This document shows, one piece after another, positions 5,938 to 6,761 of a stretch of 6,761 nucleotides of DNA (the stretch's first letter is position 1; the number at the start of each line of letters is the position of its first letter). Under the pieces are notes generated by a model that was given only the letters and a program-made list of their open reading frames with translations, searched no databases and was not told the origin of the DNA. The position numbers and the translations under genes were made by a program. This stretch comes from an uncultured Ruminococcus sp. (lineage in GTDB: Bacteria; Bacillota; Clostridia; Oscillospirales; Ruminococcaceae): positions 1 through 6,761 of the forward strand of contig CAJKFZ010000143.1 of assembly GCA_905199285.1 (NCBI GenBank), written 5' to 3'.

Positions 5938-6631
5938 AGACCAGCCAACTGAAGCTGAATATCTAGAATCACTCTTACATAAATGGAGCTCACAGGAAAA
6001 TTGTGAATTGGAAATTGCAGAATATTGCTCAGGTGAAGAATTTTTTACTCAAAATAATACTGATACCTATAAAAGATTTTCTGTATTTTTCCTTGATATA
6101 CAAATGAAAGAAATGAGCGGCTTAGATGTCGCAAAAAAACTCAGGAAAGAGGGATATACCGGACCTATTATTTTTCTGACTGCTTTTCGGGAATATGTAT
6201 TTCATGGTTATGAAGTACATGCTCTCAATTACCTCTTAAAACCTGTAAAGGAAGAACCCTTGTTCCTATGCCTGAATGAAATTGCAAATGATATATCCAA
6301 AAGTTCTTATCTGTACCGTAATAAACAGGATATAATCAGTATTCCTTACAAAGAGATTATAACCTTTTCCAGCAGCCTGCATTATATTGACATACTGACA
6401 GTCTCTGATCATTATTGCCAATACGCCACTTTAAACAATATTATTGAATACTTACCACAGGAGTTTATCCGTATCCACAAGTCCTGTATCGTCAATATGG
6501 CTCACATATATAAGGTGACCGGTTCTACCATTGTATTGTCCAATCACATGACAACGCAGATTGGACGCTCATATATGAAGAGTGTCATAGCTGCATTTAC
6601 AGCGTATTCTATGAGGTTTGACAAAGCTTGA
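5912..6631 (+). CDS. LytTR-family response regulator (AgrA/ComE type)
   Basis: This 239-residue DNA-binding response regulator is the partner of the upstream GHKL kinase. The receiver domain spans about 1-125, with acidic pair Glu9/Asp10, phosphoacceptor Asp62 in FFLDIQM, Thr90 in FLTA and Lys110-Pro111 in LLKP. The LytTR domain runs from about 140 to 230, with the characteristic FIRIHKSCIVNMAHI (185-199) and the IGRSYMKSV end (217-225). Length matches the AgrA/ComE/VirR family. The gene overlaps the kinase by 26 bp in another frame and has its own strong AAAGGAGG site, so the two are co-transcribed. It likely controls the divergent ABC operon, and perhaps itself, through the direct repeats at 4458-4486; that link is inference. 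A bidirectional terminator follows 29 bp after the stop. Confidence 0.94.
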   Translation: MKLTISILEDQPTEAEYLESLLHKWSSQENCELEIAEYCSGEEFFTQNNTDTYKRFSVFFLDIQMKEMSGLDVAKKLRKEGYTGPIIFLTAFREYVFHGYEVHALNYLLKPVKEEPLFLCLNEIANDISKSSYLYRNKQDIISIPYKEIITFSSSLHYIDILTVSDHYCQYATLNNIIEYLPQEFIRIHKSCIVNMAHIYKVTGSTIVLSNHMTTQIGRSYMKSVIAAFTAYSMRFDKA

Positions 6632-6660
6632 CACCCGGAGTTCAATTCACCATATATCAA

Positions 6661-6708
6661 TAGCAAAAGAAAACCACCACTCTTACAAGTGATGGTTTTC
6701 TTTTGCTA
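6661..6708. terminator. Bidirectional intrinsic terminator
   Basis: Positions 6661-6681 and 6688-6708 form a 21-bp stem with a single mismatched position (C:A on one strand, G:U on the other) and a 6-nt loop. The arms are A-rich on the left and T-rich on the right (GGTTTTCTTTTGC), so RNA from either direction forms a hairpin with a U-rich 3' arm. It sits between the regulator gene and the convergent tRNA-Lys and should stop transcription from both. In the tRNA direction it begins two bases after the mature 3' end. Confidence 0.88.
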
Positions 6709-6709
6709 A

Positions 6710-6761
6710 TGAGACATCGGGGATTCGAACCCCGGACAACTTGATTAAAAGTCAAGTGCTC
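6710..6761 (-). tRNA. tRNA-Lys (anticodon UUU), 5' part beyond the window
   Basis: Reading the minus strand, the visible part runs from the D-stem end (GAGCA, 6761-6757) to the discriminator A at 6710. The anticodon stem pairs CTTGA with TCAAG (6756-6752 with 6744-6740), and the loop CTTTTAA gives anticodon UUU. The T-arm is CGGGG-TTCGAAT-CCCCG (6734-6718), followed by the 3' acceptor strand ATGTCTC (6717-6711). No CCA is encoded, since TTAGC follows directly. The 5' acceptor strand and most of the D-arm are cut off by the window edge. Confidence 0.95.

Noticed and set aside
6710..6761. tRNA-Lys 3' end as an attachment site for an integrated element
   Set aside because: No second copy of the tRNA 3' sequence and no integrase gene is present in the window.

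Overview
The window looks like chromosomal DNA of an A+T-rich, low-GC Firmicute, most likely a gut Clostridia/Lachnospiraceae-type organism. The pointers are strong AGGAGG-like ribosome binding sites before nearly every gene, A/T-rich codon use, a GHKL/LytTR two-component pair, and a tRNA-Lys with no encoded CCA. This assignment is inference, since no taxonomic marker gene is present.

Layout. Positions 1-165 are intergenic, or hold the extreme edge of an unseen neighbour; they carry a weak terminator-like hairpin, a perfect 9-bp inverted repeat and a possible leftward promoter. From 4284 down to 166, on the minus strand, runs a tight five-gene operon: a lipoprotein, three different multi-spanning membrane proteins of ABC-2 permease character, and a BcrA-type ABC ATPase as the last gene. 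Gene gaps range from an 8-bp overlap to 21 bp. Positions 4285-4575 are a 291-bp divergent control region holding an 8-bp direct repeat (ACATGAAC) with a 21-bp period between candidate promoters facing both ways. From 4576 to 6631, on the plus strand, lie an AgrC-like GHKL sensor histidine kinase and a LytTR response regulator that overlap by 26 bp. A long bidirectional hairpin terminator (6661-6708) separates the regulator from a convergent tRNA-Lys(UUU), which is cut by the right edge.

How it may work together. The module resembles peptide-antibiotic resistance or lantibiotic immunity loci (BcrAB- or LanFEG-type transporter, sometimes with an immunity lipoprotein, often controlled by an adjacent two-component system). 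A plausible reading is that the kinase senses a membrane-active peptide or envelope stress, the LytTR regulator binds the direct repeats, and the lipoprotein/transporter operon is induced. No precursor peptide, modification enzyme, AgrB/AgrD or export protease gene is visible, so if this is immunity it is uncoupled from production within this window. Less usual points are three dissimilar permease-like subunits sharing an Arg/Trp-rich loop, and a large lipoprotein whose C-terminal half reminds me of the YycI/PepSY fold.
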